Below are positions 34,473 to 42,392 of a DNA stretch of 64,000 bases, piece after piece. The notes below the pieces were generated by a model, which searched no databases, had not been told where the DNA came from, and saw only the letters and a program-made list of their open reading frames with translations. The stretch spans positions 310,001-374,000 of the forward strand of contig NZ_FMAE01000007.1 in the NCBI RefSeq assembly GCF_900094575.1. The letters run 5' to 3'. The first letter of the stretch is position 1. Every line of letters begins with the position of its first letter. Position numbers and translations under genes: made by a program. The DNA comes from Bradyrhizobium yuanmingense. Its GTDB lineage: Bacteria > Pseudomonadota > Alphaproteobacteria > Rhizobiales > Xanthobacteraceae.

Positions 34473-36571
34473 CCATGGATTCCAAGATCATGACCGTGCT
34501 CGCCGACCGCGTGCTGGAGCTCGGGCCGCGCCCTGCGCCGGATGGTCCCTACAAGCACTTCAAGCTGACGCGAGATGAAGACGGCGTCGCCTGGCTGCTG
34601 TTCGACCGCGCTGATGCCAGCGCCAACACGCTGTCCTCCGAGGTGATGGAGGAGTTCGACGCCGTGCTCGCGGCGATCGAGACCGAGCGCCCCGCCGGTC
34701 TCGTCATCCGCTCGGCAAAGCCGTCCGGCTTCATTGCCGGCGCCGACGTCAATGAATTCCGCGGTGCCAACGATCCCGGCATGGTGGAGACGCGCATCCG
34801 CGCCGCGCATGCGGTGGTCGACCATCTGGAAGCCTTGAGGCTGCCGACGGTCGCGGTCATCCACGGTTTCTGCCTCGGCGGCGGGCTCGAGGTGGCGCTG
34901 GCCTGCCAGGCGCGCATCGCCATCGATGGGGCGCGTTTCGGCTTCCCGGAGGTGATGCTCGGCCTGCATCCCGGCCTTGGCGGCACCGCGCGTTTCACTG
35001 CGCTCGTCAATCCGACGCAGTCGATGGCGCTGATGCTGACCGGGCGCACCATCGATGCGCGCCGAGCCAGATCGCTCGGCCTCGTCGACACCGTGACGCA
35101 GGAGCGGCATGTCCAGGGCGCGGTGAAGGATGCGCTGTTCGGCCGTCTGAAGCGGGCCAAGCCTGGTCTGCTGATGCGTGCCGCCAATCTCGGGCCGGTG
35201 CGCGGCCTGTTGGCCAAGCGCATGCGAGCGGAGGCCGCGAAGGCCGCATCGCGCGAGCATTATCCGGCGCCCTATGCGCTGATCGATCTCTGGGAAGCGC
35301 ATGGCGGCAGCAAATCCGCGATGCTGAAGGCGGAACAGGCCTCGTTCGCCAAGCTGATGGTGACGCCGACCGCGCAGAATCTGATCCGGGTCTTCTTCCT
35401 GCGCGAGCAGATGAAGAAGGCGGCAGGCGCCGGCAACACGGTGAAGCATGTCCACGTCATCGGCGCCGGCGCGATGGGCGGCGACATCGCGGCCTGGTGT
35501 GCGGGGCAGGGCGTTCGCGTGTCGCTAGCCGACATGAAGCCGGAGCCGATCGCAGGCGCGGTCAAACGCGCGGCCGACCTCTACGGCAAGATCATCCGCA
35601 AGCCCACCGACGAGCGCGACGCGCTCGACCGCCTCATTCCCGACATGGACGGCGAGGGCGTCCGCAACGCCGATCTCATCATCGAGGCGGTGCCGGAAAA
35701 GCTGGAGCTGAAACAGAAGGTCTATGCCGGACTCGAGCCGCGGATGAAGCCCGGAGCCATCCTTGCGACGAACACGTCCAGCATCCCGCTGCAGGATCTG
35801 CGCACCACGCTGGCGCGGCCGGAGCGGCTGGTCGGCCTGCATTTCTTCAACCCGGTGTCGCGGCTGCAATTGGTCGAGGTTGTCAGCCATGACGGCAACG
35901 ATGCACAGGTGCTGAAAGAGGCGCTCGCCTTCGTCGGCGCGATCGACCGCCTGCCATTGCCTGTGAAGAGCTCGCCCGGCTTCCTCGTCAACCGCGCGCT
36001 GACGCCCTACATGCTGGAAGCGATGGTGATGCTGGACGAGAAGATCGACCAGCGCCTGATCGATGAAGCGGCCGAGCAGTTCGGCATGCCGATGGGCCCG
36101 ATCGAGCTGGCCGATCAGGTCGGGCTCGATATCTGCCTCGACGTCGGCGATATGCTGCGCACCAAGTTCGGCGATCTCCTGCCGCCGACGCCGGCCTGGC
36201 TGCGCGAGAAGGTCGCCAAGGGCGAGCTCGGCCGCAAGACCGGCAAGGGCTTTTACACTTGGAAGGACGGCAAGGCGGAGAAAGTAGCGTTGCCGGAGAC
36301 CGGACCGCGGGTCACCGACCAGATGATCGACCGCCTGGTGTTGCCGATGTCCAATGTCTGCGTCGCGGCGCTTCGCGAGGGCATTGTCGACGATGCCGAC
36401 GCGGTCGATGGCGCCATGATCTTCGGCACCGGTTATGCACCCTTCCGCGGTGGCCCGCTGAATTACGCGCGCACGCGCGGCGTGGAGAACATCGTATCCA
36501 CTCTGCGCGCGCTGGCGGAACGATTCGGCGCGCGCTTCGCGCCCGATCCGGGCTGGGACAATTTCAAGTGA
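34469..36571 (+). CDS. fadJ: Enoyl-CoA hydratase / 3-hydroxyacyl-CoA dehydrogenase, FadJ-like
   Basis: A 700-aa bifunctional enzyme for the two middle steps of beta-oxidation. Residues about 20-260 are the crotonase domain (GFIAGADVNEF, HGFCLGGGLEVALAC, HPGLGGT). Residues about 325-500 are the NAD-binding dehydrogenase (HVIGAGAMGGDIAAW, ATNTSSIPL, GLHFFNPV), followed by two C-terminal helical domains (PGFLVNR, GRKTGKGFY). Start ATG 34469 overlaps the thiolase stop by 4 nt. The pairing with a FadI-type thiolase supports FadJ rather than FadB. Confidence 0.94.
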   Translation: MTMDSKIMTVLADRVLELGPRPAPDGPYKHFKLTRDEDGVAWLLFDRADASANTLSSEVMEEFDAVLAAIETERPAGLVIRSAKPSGFIAGADVNEFRGANDPGMVETRIRAAHAVVDHLEALRLPTVAVIHGFCLGGGLEVALACQARIAIDGARFGFPEVMLGLHPGLGGTARFTALVNPTQSMALMLTGRTIDARRARSLGLVDTVTQERHVQGAVKDALFGRLKRAKPGLLMRAANLGPVRGLLAKRMRAEAAKAASREHYPAPYALIDLWEAHGGSKSAMLKAEQASFAKLMVTPTAQNLIRVFFLREQMKKAAGAGNTVKHVHVIGAGAMGGDIAAWCAGQGVRVSLADMKPEPIAGAVKRAADLYGKIIRKPTDERDALDRLIPDMDGEGVRNADLIIEAVPEKLELKQKVYAGLEPRMKPGAILATNTSSIPLQDLRTTLARPERLVGLHFFNPVSRLQLVEVVSHDGNDAQVLKEALAFVGAIDRLPLPVKSSPGFLVNRALTPYMLEAMVMLDEKIDQRLIDEAAEQFGMPMGPIELADQVGLDICLDVGDMLRTKFGDLLPPTPAWLREKVAKGELGRKTGKGFYTWKDGKAEKVALPETGPRVTDQMIDRLVLPMSNVCVAALREGIVDDADAVDGAMIFGTGYAPFRGGPLNYARTRGVENIVSTLRALAERFGARFAPDPGWDNFK

Positions 36572-36578
36572 GAGCCAT

Positions 36579-36986
36579 ATGAGCGAACAAGCGGCCGGAC
36601 CGAGCGGGGATCTCTGCATCCGCACGCTGGCGATGCCGGCCGACACCAATGCCAATGGCGACATCTTCGGCGGCTGGCTGCTCAGCCAGATGGACGTCGG
36701 CGGCGGCGTGTTCGCCTCGAAGGTCGCGCGGTCGCGCACCGTGACGGTCGCGATCGAGGCGATGAATTTTCGCAAAGCGGTCTATGTCGGCGATCTCGTC
36801 TCGGTCTACGCCAATCTCGTGCGCGTCGGGCGCACCTCGCTGACCGTGCATCTCGAGGCCTGGGCATTGCGGCGCAAGGAGTTGCATCCGTTCCTCGTCA
36901 CCGACGGTCATTTCACCTACGTCTCGATCGACGACCACGGCCGTCCCCAGGCGATCCAGCGAAACGATCCGCCGATCGCGACGTAA
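36579..36986 (+). CDS. Acyl-CoA thioesterase, YciA-type hotdog
   Basis: A 135-aa hotdog-fold thioesterase that releases free acid from acyl-CoA. The motif TNANGDIFGGWLLSQMD at about 23-39 carries the catalytic Asp/Asn region of YciA proteins, and TVAIEAMNFRKAVYVGD follows. It begins 7 bp after fadJ and is probably the last gene of the fad operon, where it may relieve acyl-CoA build-up. The C-terminus is short compared with larger thioesterases. Confidence 0.9.
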   Translation: MSEQAAGPSGDLCIRTLAMPADTNANGDIFGGWLLSQMDVGGGVFASKVARSRTVTVAIEAMNFRKAVYVGDLVSVYANLVRVGRTSLTVHLEAWALRRKELHPFLVTDGHFTYVSIDDHGRPQAIQRNDPPIAT

Positions 36987-37071
36987 TCGCGCGCGACGCA
37001 CTGTCCCATATTGCGAGGCCTTGCAGCGCCGCAGAACGCGGCACGAGCAAGTCACATCGTCGCGGCTTCGC

Positions 37072-37093
37072 CAAGAACCAGTCAAGAACCAGT
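37072..37093. repeat. Two tandem copies of an 11-mer
   Basis: CAAGAACCAGT occurs twice head to tail in the 232-bp gap after the thioesterase gene. Its meaning is unknown. The rest of the gap has no other clear signal. Confidence 0.6.
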
Positions 37094-37218
37094 CATAAAA
37101 CGGATGAGGTCCCGGCGTACTCAATTGCGTGTCGATTCGGGGTGGAAACGCCGCAATGCCCTTGGGAACCTTTGGGCGGGAGCGCCGTTGTTTGCCCGCA
37201 CTGAGGAAGCCACGGACT

Positions 37219-37410
37219 ATGCCGGACAGCTACATCATCGAAGTCGATTCGCAGACCGCAGGTATCGTCGTTCGTTCTTCTGGAGGCTACTGCTTCTTCG
37301 CCTCATCGCACCGCTTCAACCGTCTCGAAGGCCAGCTCTTCCGCAACGCCCGCGAAGCCGAGCGCGCCGCGCGCAGGCTGATGAATGGCGAGGTGAAGGA
37401 GGCGGCGTAA
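37219..37410 (+). CDS. Small conserved-looking protein, unknown
   Basis: A 63-aa protein with no signal or membrane segment: MPDSYIIEVDSQTAGIVV, then SSGGYCFFASSHRFNRLEG, and a basic helix (NAREAERAARRLMNGE). The pattern of two short strands and a helix is compact and looks real. GAGGAAG lies upstream of ATG 37219. I cannot assign a function; similar short proteins are frequent in rhizobial genomes. Confidence 0.65.
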   Translation: MPDSYIIEVDSQTAGIVVRSSGGYCFFASSHRFNRLEGQLFRNAREAERAARRLMNGEVKEAA

Positions 37411-37473
37411 CTGTCATTCCGGCGCGCGAGGCGTGGTCGGAATTTTTTGCCGCCCTTGATGTTGCTGCCTTCT

Positions 37474-37650
37474 TCCTTCTCCCCTCATGTCCGCCGAAGC
37501 CTTGGCGAAGGCGGATGCGGGAGAAGGTGGCGCGAAGCGCCGGATAAGGGGTTGGCTCCGCGAATTCAATAGAGAGTTAGATCCGCGGATAGATACCCCT
37601 CACCCGACTTCGCTTTGCGAAGCCACCCTCTCCCGCAAGGGGAGAGGGGA
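37474..37650. repeat. Complex palindromic repeat, family F
   Basis: CTTCTCCCCTCATGTCC at the left and CTCTCCCGCAAGGGGAGAGG at the right frame an inner part with GCCGAAGCCTTGGCGAAGGC, GGCGCGAAGCGCC and a GGATAAGGGG / TACCCCTCACCC pair. It fills the gap between the small + gene and the NTF2-like gene. Confidence 0.75.
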
Positions 37651-37659
37651 AAGACGTGA

Positions 37660-38112
37660 TCACAACTTCGTCGCCGCCCGCGACAACAGCTTCCACTCGT
37701 CGCCTTGCTTCTGCCAGTTCATCAGGATGTGAAGGTTGGTCGATACTTTTTTCCCATCGGCCGCCATCTCCTGCTCGCCCAGCCAGTGGAAACGCACGAT
37801 CGCTGCGGGGCCGACGACCTTGATGGTGGGATCCTTGTATTCGATGGACAGAAACTTCGATTTGCCGTCGGTGGCGTTGGCGATGAACGCCGCCTTGTCT
37901 TCGACCTTGCCGCTGGAATGGCTGTAGCTCAGTTCCTCCGCGCAGAGCGCGCCGAGCGCCTTGGGATCGGCCGCGATCTGGGCGAGGCGGAAGGCCTCGA
38001 CCCTCTTCGCCACGGCGTCCTCGTCTGCCGAAGCGGCGAGCGCCGGCGTGGCGAACGCAAGCGCGGACACGGCGAGCGTCGAGAGAGCCAGATCCCGTCG
38101 GTTGATCGTCAT
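37660..38112 (-). CDS. Tat-exported NTF2/SnoaL-like protein
   Basis: A 150-aa protein. The N-terminus NRRDLALSTLAVSALAFA with ALAA after it is a twin-arginine signal. The mature part has the NTF2-like cone fold pattern (VAKRVEAFRLAQIAADPKALGAL, YKDPTIKVVGPAAIVRFHW, WKLLSRAATKL; quoted in parts). Such domains bind small molecules or act as isomerases and hydrolases; no substrate is evident. AGGAGG lies 5-6 nt before ATG 38112, so the longer frame to 38184 is rejected. Confidence 0.85.
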   Translation of the reverse strand: MTINRRDLALSTLAVSALAFATPALAASADEDAVAKRVEAFRLAQIAADPKALGALCAEELSYSHSSGKVEDKAAFIANATDGKSKFLSIEYKDPTIKVVGPAAIVRFHWLGEQEMAADGKKVSTNLHILMNWQKQGDEWKLLSRAATKL

Positions 38113-38264
38113 CGTTTCCTCCTTTTTGATCTTGCAATCAGTGTTGCAGTCGCACGCGACTTTGTCGAGTGTCACCTGCCTCATGTGGATGCGTCATTGC
38201 GCGATCGAGGCCGTATTGATACGCCTTCCGCATCGATGCGCCGCGCATTTGGGAAAGTACGGAA

Positions 38265-38951
38265 ATGATCGAGACCAAACACGATGGAATGGGCCGGGCG
38301 CTGTTGTTCGACATCGACGGCACGCTCGCCGACACCGATCCGTTGCACTTGAAGGCTTTCAACCAGGTGCTCGGCCCGCACGGACACGTCTTCGATCACG
38401 CACGTTTCTCCCTCGAGCTGCAGGGCTTCGCCAATGTCGCGATCGGCGAGCGCTTTCTGCCCCACGAGGCGCCGGAGCGGCGCGCCCTCATCCTCGAAGA
38501 GAAGGAGGAGGTCTTCCGCACGCTGGTGGCCGGGCAGATCGCGCCGCTGCCGGGCCTGATGGCGCTGCTCGACCGCGCCGATGGCGCCGGCATCCCCATG
38601 GTCGCCGTGACCAACGCGCCGCGTCTCAACGCCGAGCTGCTGCTCTCAGGACTCGGCATCACGCATCGTTTCAAGGCGCTGGTGATCGGCGCCGAGCTGC
38701 CGCACGGCAAGCCGCATCCGCTGCCCTATCAGGAGGGGCTGCGTTTCGTCGGCGCGAGCCCGCGAGCCTCGATCGCATTCGAGGACTCCCGCACCGGCGT
38801 GCAGTCCGCAACGGCCGCCGGCATTCCGACCGTCGGCATCCGCACCAGCCTCAGCCATGCTGACCTGGTTGGAGCAGGCGCGGTCGCCTCCGCCAGCGCG
38901 TTCGACGACCCGACGCTGCTCGCACGTCTTGCAAGTGCCATGGCATGGTGA
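38265..38951 (+). CDS. HAD family sugar-phosphatase/phosphoglucomutase-like hydrolase
   Basis: A 228-aa HAD hydrolase of subfamily I. Motif 1 is LLFDIDGTLADTD (Asp16 and Asp18), motif 2 is MVAVTNAP, motif 3 is the Lys of PHGKPHP, and motif 4 is FEDSRTG. The helical cap after residue 25 fits beta-phosphoglucomutase-type enzymes and glycerol-phosphate or sugar-phosphate phosphatases. It lies 106 bp upstream of glpR on the same strand, so a role in glycerol-phosphate turnover is possible but only inferred. Confidence 0.88.
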   Translation: MIETKHDGMGRALLFDIDGTLADTDPLHLKAFNQVLGPHGHVFDHARFSLELQGFANVAIGERFLPHEAPERRALILEEKEEVFRTLVAGQIAPLPGLMALLDRADGAGIPMVAVTNAPRLNAELLLSGLGITHRFKALVIGAELPHGKPHPLPYQEGLRFVGASPRASIAFEDSRTGVQSATAAGIPTVGIRTSLSHADLVGAGAVASASAFDDPTLLARLASAMAW

Positions 38952-39057
38952 GAAATGGCGGGGTGAGGACCTTCATCCGTCAACCGTGATCGGCGTCCGC
39001 ATTGACCGCAGGCGCGAACCGCCGCACCATGCATCATTCTGATTTGAGGCCTTTGCC

Positions 39058-39903
39058 GTGACCGGATTGACCCATCGCCAAGCCGAAATCCTCAACATCG
39101 CGCGCGCCTCCGGCCGCGTCATGGTCGAGGAGCTGGCGCGCCGCTTCGAGGTGTCGGCGCAGACCATCCGCAAGGATCTCAACGATCTCTGTGAGCGGCG
39201 TTCGCTGACCCGCATCCATGGCGGCGCCATCATCGCCTCGGGCGTGGAAAACCTCGCCTATGAGGCGCGCCGCTTCGTCGCCGCCGACGAGAAGAAGGCG
39301 ATTGGCGCTGCCGCCGCCTCGCTGATCCCGAACGGCTGCTCGCTCTTCATCAACATCGGCACCACGACGGAGGAGGTGGCGAGCGCGCTGACCTCGCATG
39401 AGGATCTGCTCGTCATCACCAACAACCTCAATGTCGCCATGCTGCTCTACCGCCATCCGCGCATCGAGGTGGTGGTCGCCGGCGGCACGGTGCGGCGCGC
39501 CGATGGCGCCGTGGTCGGCTCGACCGCGACGCAGCTGATCGGACAGTTCAAGGTCGACTATGCCATCATCGGCGCCTCGGCGATCGACGAGGAGGGCGCG
39601 CTGCTCGACTTCGACTACCGCGAGGTGCAGGTGGCGCAGGCCATCATCGCCAATGCCCGCAGCGTCATGCTGGTCGCCGATTCCACAAAACTTCGCCGCA
39701 GCGCGCCGGTGCGCATCGCCCACATCACCCAGATCCAGACCTTCGTCACCGACCAGGAGCTGCCCGAGCGCCTCGCCACCATCTGCCACAGCAAGGGCAT
39801 CGAGGTGGTCGAGGCGATGCCGAAGGGCGCGGAGGTCGACGATGCGTCGGCCGAGGTGCAGGATGCCGCACCGGAAGCCGCACCAGTGGTGCGGCTGAGA
39901 TAG
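39058..39903 (+). CDS. glpR: DeoR family repressor GlpR
   Basis: A 281-aa DeoR-type regulator. The N-terminal helix-turn-helix is VMVEELARRFEVSAQTIRKDL (key pattern VSAQTIRKDL) with IHGGAI in the wing. The effector domain shows FINIGTTTEEVA and the DFDYREVQVAQAII stretch typical of GlpR, which senses glycerol 3-phosphate. Start GTG 39058 has TGAGG 8 nt upstream. It lies before the glp transport operon, separated by a toxin-antitoxin pair, and very likely binds the TTTCG repeats before glpD. Confidence 0.9.
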   Translation: MTGLTHRQAEILNIARASGRVMVEELARRFEVSAQTIRKDLNDLCERRSLTRIHGGAIIASGVENLAYEARRFVAADEKKAIGAAAASLIPNGCSLFINIGTTTEEVASALTSHEDLLVITNNLNVAMLLYRHPRIEVVVAGGTVRRADGAVVGSTATQLIGQFKVDYAIIGASAIDEEGALLDFDYREVQVAQAIIANARSVMLVADSTKLRRSAPVRIAHITQIQTFVTDQELPERLATICHSKGIEVVEAMPKGAEVDDASAEVQDAAPEAAPVVRLR

Positions 39904-39906
39904 AGG

Positions 39907-40332
39907 CTAAGCGTCGTCCCAGGGGTTGAGCAGCGGAACGCCGAAGGCCGCAAAATCCTTCACGTTGCGTGTGACGAGTGTGAGATCGTTGACCAGCGCA
40001 GTCGCCGCAAAGAAGCCGTCCATGACGGACAATGCGACGCCGCTCTTGCGGCTCTGCGCCATGAGGTCACCCCAACGCTCGGCCACTGTTTGGTCGATCG
40101 GCAGGACGCGCTCGGCAAACCGCGCAGGCAAATCGTGGGCAAGCCAGACGGCCAGCGCGGTGCGTCGGCGACCATCCTCAAGCAATGCGATGCCACGGCG
40201 AAGCTCGGCGATCGAGGCGACGCTGATGAACGCACGGTCCTCATCGATCCTATCCAGCCATGCCACAACTTTTGGCGAAGGCGCGGGCCGCTGAACTTCC
40301 GAAAGCACGTTGGTGTCCAGCAAAAGGTTCAT
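39907..40332 (-). CDS. vapC: VapC/FitB-type PIN-domain toxin
   Basis: A 141-aa PIN ribonuclease. The acidic active-site set is visible: Asp6 (LLLDTNVLSE), Glu43 (SIAELRRG), Asp105 (SVMDGFFAA) and Asp126 (TRNVKDF). It should cleave RNA unless bound by its antitoxin. Its start overlaps the antitoxin stop by 4 nt. It ends 3 bp from the glpR stop codon on the other strand. Confidence 0.9.
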   Translation of the reverse strand: MNLLLDTNVLSEVQRPAPSPKVVAWLDRIDEDRAFISVASIAELRRGIALLEDGRRRTALAVWLAHDLPARFAERVLPIDQTVAERWGDLMAQSRKSGVALSVMDGFFAATALVNDLTLVTRNVKDFAAFGVPLLNPWDDA

Positions 40333-40613
40333 GGCACTTCGTCGCGTGGCGTGTCGTGCAGCCGGTCGAGTTCAAGGTCAACGCCGCGTAATGGCGAGGC
40401 CAGCAGGAATTCGGCCAGGGTGCCCTTGCGCGCTGTCTTGCGCGCCCATTCCTCGACGGAAACGATGACGGCATTCGGCTTGCCGTGACGGGTGATGACC
40501 TGCGGGCCGGTCTGGGCGCGGTCGAGCACCTCGGACAGTCGCGCCTTGGCATTGGCCAACGTCCAGCTGTCATTCGTTGGAAGCGCGTCGGGTTCAACGT
40601 TACGATTGACCAT
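40329..40613 (-). CDS. Phd/YefM-type antitoxin
   Basis: A 94-aa antitoxin. The N-terminal Phd/YefM domain reads WTLANAKARLSEVLDRAQ, then GPQVITRHGKPNAVIVSVEEW, with the conserved turn of this fold; the C-terminal acidic tail should wrap the PIN toxin. It precedes the toxin in one operon, as usual, and probably represses its own promoter, which lies 27-55 bp upstream. Confidence 0.9.
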   Translation of the reverse strand: MVNRNVEPDALPTNDSWTLANAKARLSEVLDRAQTGPQVITRHGKPNAVIVSVEEWARKTARKGTLAEFLLASPLRGVDLELDRLHDTPRDEVP

Positions 40614-40639
40614 AGGGATAAACCATTTTGACTAGTAGG

Positions 40640-40668
40640 ACTATAATCGCTCGACGCTGACCAATCAA
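40640..40668 (-). promoter_or_regulatory. Promoter of the toxin-antitoxin operon
   Basis: On the minus strand, TTGATT, 17-nt spacer, TATAGT: a good sigma-70 promoter. Just downstream the strand reads TAGTCCTACTAGTC, with TAGTC twice and the palindrome ACTAGT, a likely antitoxin operator. Confidence 0.65.
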
Positions 40669-40740
40669 GGTGCTGGTGCCTCCCAAATCGCCGTGGCGCT
40701 GCCCAACATGAACTCCTCTTGCTCACCAAGAAACTTCCGC

Positions 40741-40807
40741 TTTCGCTTCCTTTCGCCTCTCTTTCATCTTGCTTTCGTTTTTCGGTGTGATCTAATCAAA
40801 AGCGAAA
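40741..40807 (+). promoter_or_regulatory. glp operon promoter with phased TTTCG operator repeats
   Basis: TTTCG occurs at 40741, 40751, 40773 and 40780, with TTTCA at 40762 and the inverse CGAAA at 40803. The first four units are 10-11 bp apart, i.e. on one face of the helix. TTGCTT (40769) and TCTAAT (40791) with a 16-bp spacer form a promoter inside this array. TTCG-containing repeats are typical of DeoR/GlpR operators. Confidence 0.7.
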
Positions 40808-40841
40808 GTAGCCGCTTGATGGAACGGGCGGTCGCCGGGGG

Positions 40842-42392
40842 ATGCGTCTGTTGGAGCGTATTTTCGATCTCGCCATCATCGGAGGCGGTGTTAACGGCTG
40901 CGGCATTGCGCGTGACGCGGTGGGCCGCGGCAATACCGTTTTCCTGTGCGAAATGAACGATCTGGCGAGCGGGACATCGTCGTGGTCGACCAAGCTCGTG
41001 CATGGCGGCCTGCGCTATCTCGAATATTACGAGTTTCGGCTGGTCCGCGAGGCGCTGATCGAGCGCGAGATCCTCTGGGGCATCGCGCCCCACATCATCC
41101 GGCCCCTGCGTTTCGTTCTGCCGCATCACGCCGGCCTGCGCCCGGCCTGGCTGCTGCGCCTCGGCCTCTTCCTCTATGATCACATCGGCGGCCGCCACCT
41201 GTTGCCGGCGACCCGCTCGGTCGATCTCAAGCGCGATGAGGTCGGCAAGCCGCTGATCCCGAATCGCTACAGCCGCGCCTTCGAATACTCGGACTGCTTC
41301 GTCGACGACGCCCGCCTCGTCGTGCTCAATGCGCGCGATGCCGCCGACAAGGGCGCCGAGATCCGCACCCGAACCCGCGCCACCGAGATTCGCCAGTCGG
41401 ACGGCGTCTGGACCGTCAGCATGGTCGATACGCTGACCGGCGCGCGCTCGCAGATCCAGGCCAAGGCGCTGATCAATGCCGGCGGGCCCTGGGTCGAGGA
41501 CGTGCTCGGCCGCGGCGCCGGCGTGAATGCGAAAGCCAAGGTGCGCCTGGTGCAGGGCTCGCACATCGTCGTGAAGAAGCTCTACGACCACGACCGCGCC
41601 TACATGTTCCAGAATGCCGATGGCCGCATCATCTTCGTGATCCCGTACCAGGACGACTTCACGCTGATCGGCACCACCGATCGCGACTATGACGGCGATC
41701 CTGCCAAGGTGAAGGCGACGACTGAAGAGATCGAGTATCTTTGCAAGGCGGCCAGCGAATATCTGGCCAAGCCCGTCGCGCCCGCCGACGTGGTCTGGAC
41801 CTATTCCGGCGTGCGTCCGCTCTATGACGACGGCGCCAGCGAGGCCAAGGCCGCGACGCGCGACTACGTGTTCGAGCTCGACACGCCCGGCGGCGTGCCG
41901 CTGCTGTCGATCTATGGCGGCAAGATCACGACCTATCGCAGGCTCGCCGAAGAGGCCCTGGAGCGCCTTGCGCCTTACTTGCGCAGTGCGAAAGCGCGCG
42001 AAGGCTGGACCGGCAAATGGCCGCTGCCGGGCGGTGACATGAACGTATCCGACATCGACGGCCTGATCGCCGAGCTGCAGCGCGGCTATCCCTTCCTCAG
42101 CCATGAGCATGCGCGGCGCCTGGCGCGCGCCTATGGCACCCGTGCCATCAAGCTGCTCGGCGACGCAAAATCGGCTGCGGATCTCGGCCAGGCCTTTGGC
42201 GACACGCTAACCGAGCGCGAGGTCCGCTATCTCATGGCCAACGAATGGGCCGTCACCGCCGACGACGTGGTCTGGCGCCGTTCCAAGCTCGGCCTGCGAC
42301 TATCTGCCGACGAGATCGCGACCCTCGACGACTGGATCAGGAGCCATGCCGTGGCGCAAAGTCCCCTGCTGGAAACGGGAGGAGGCTCATGA
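40842..42392 (+). CDS. glpD: Glycerol-3-phosphate dehydrogenase (aerobic)
   Basis: A 516-aa FAD enzyme oxidising glycerol 3-phosphate to dihydroxyacetone phosphate at the membrane. The N-terminal FAD site is IIGGGVNGCGIARDAV, followed by GTSSWSTKLVHGGLRYLE, a GlpD hallmark; IYGGKITTYRRLAEEAL is conserved late in the protein. The exact start is uncertain: ATG 40842 gives MRLLERIF, while TTG 40851 has better ribosome-site spacing. It is first in the glp operon and overlaps glpS by 4 nt. Confidence 0.95.
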   Translation: MRLLERIFDLAIIGGGVNGCGIARDAVGRGNTVFLCEMNDLASGTSSWSTKLVHGGLRYLEYYEFRLVREALIEREILWGIAPHIIRPLRFVLPHHAGLRPAWLLRLGLFLYDHIGGRHLLPATRSVDLKRDEVGKPLIPNRYSRAFEYSDCFVDDARLVVLNARDAADKGAEIRTRTRATEIRQSDGVWTVSMVDTLTGARSQIQAKALINAGGPWVEDVLGRGAGVNAKAKVRLVQGSHIVVKKLYDHDRAYMFQNADGRIIFVIPYQDDFTLIGTTDRDYDGDPAKVKATTEEIEYLCKAASEYLAKPVAPADVVWTYSGVRPLYDDGASEAKAATRDYVFELDTPGGVPLLSIYGGKITTYRRLAEEALERLAPYLRSAKAREGWTGKWPLPGGDMNVSDIDGLIAELQRGYPFLSHEHARRLARAYGTRAIKLLGDAKSAADLGQAFGDTLTEREVRYLMANEWAVTADDVVWRRSKLGLRLSADEIATLDDWIRSHAVAQSPLLETGGGS

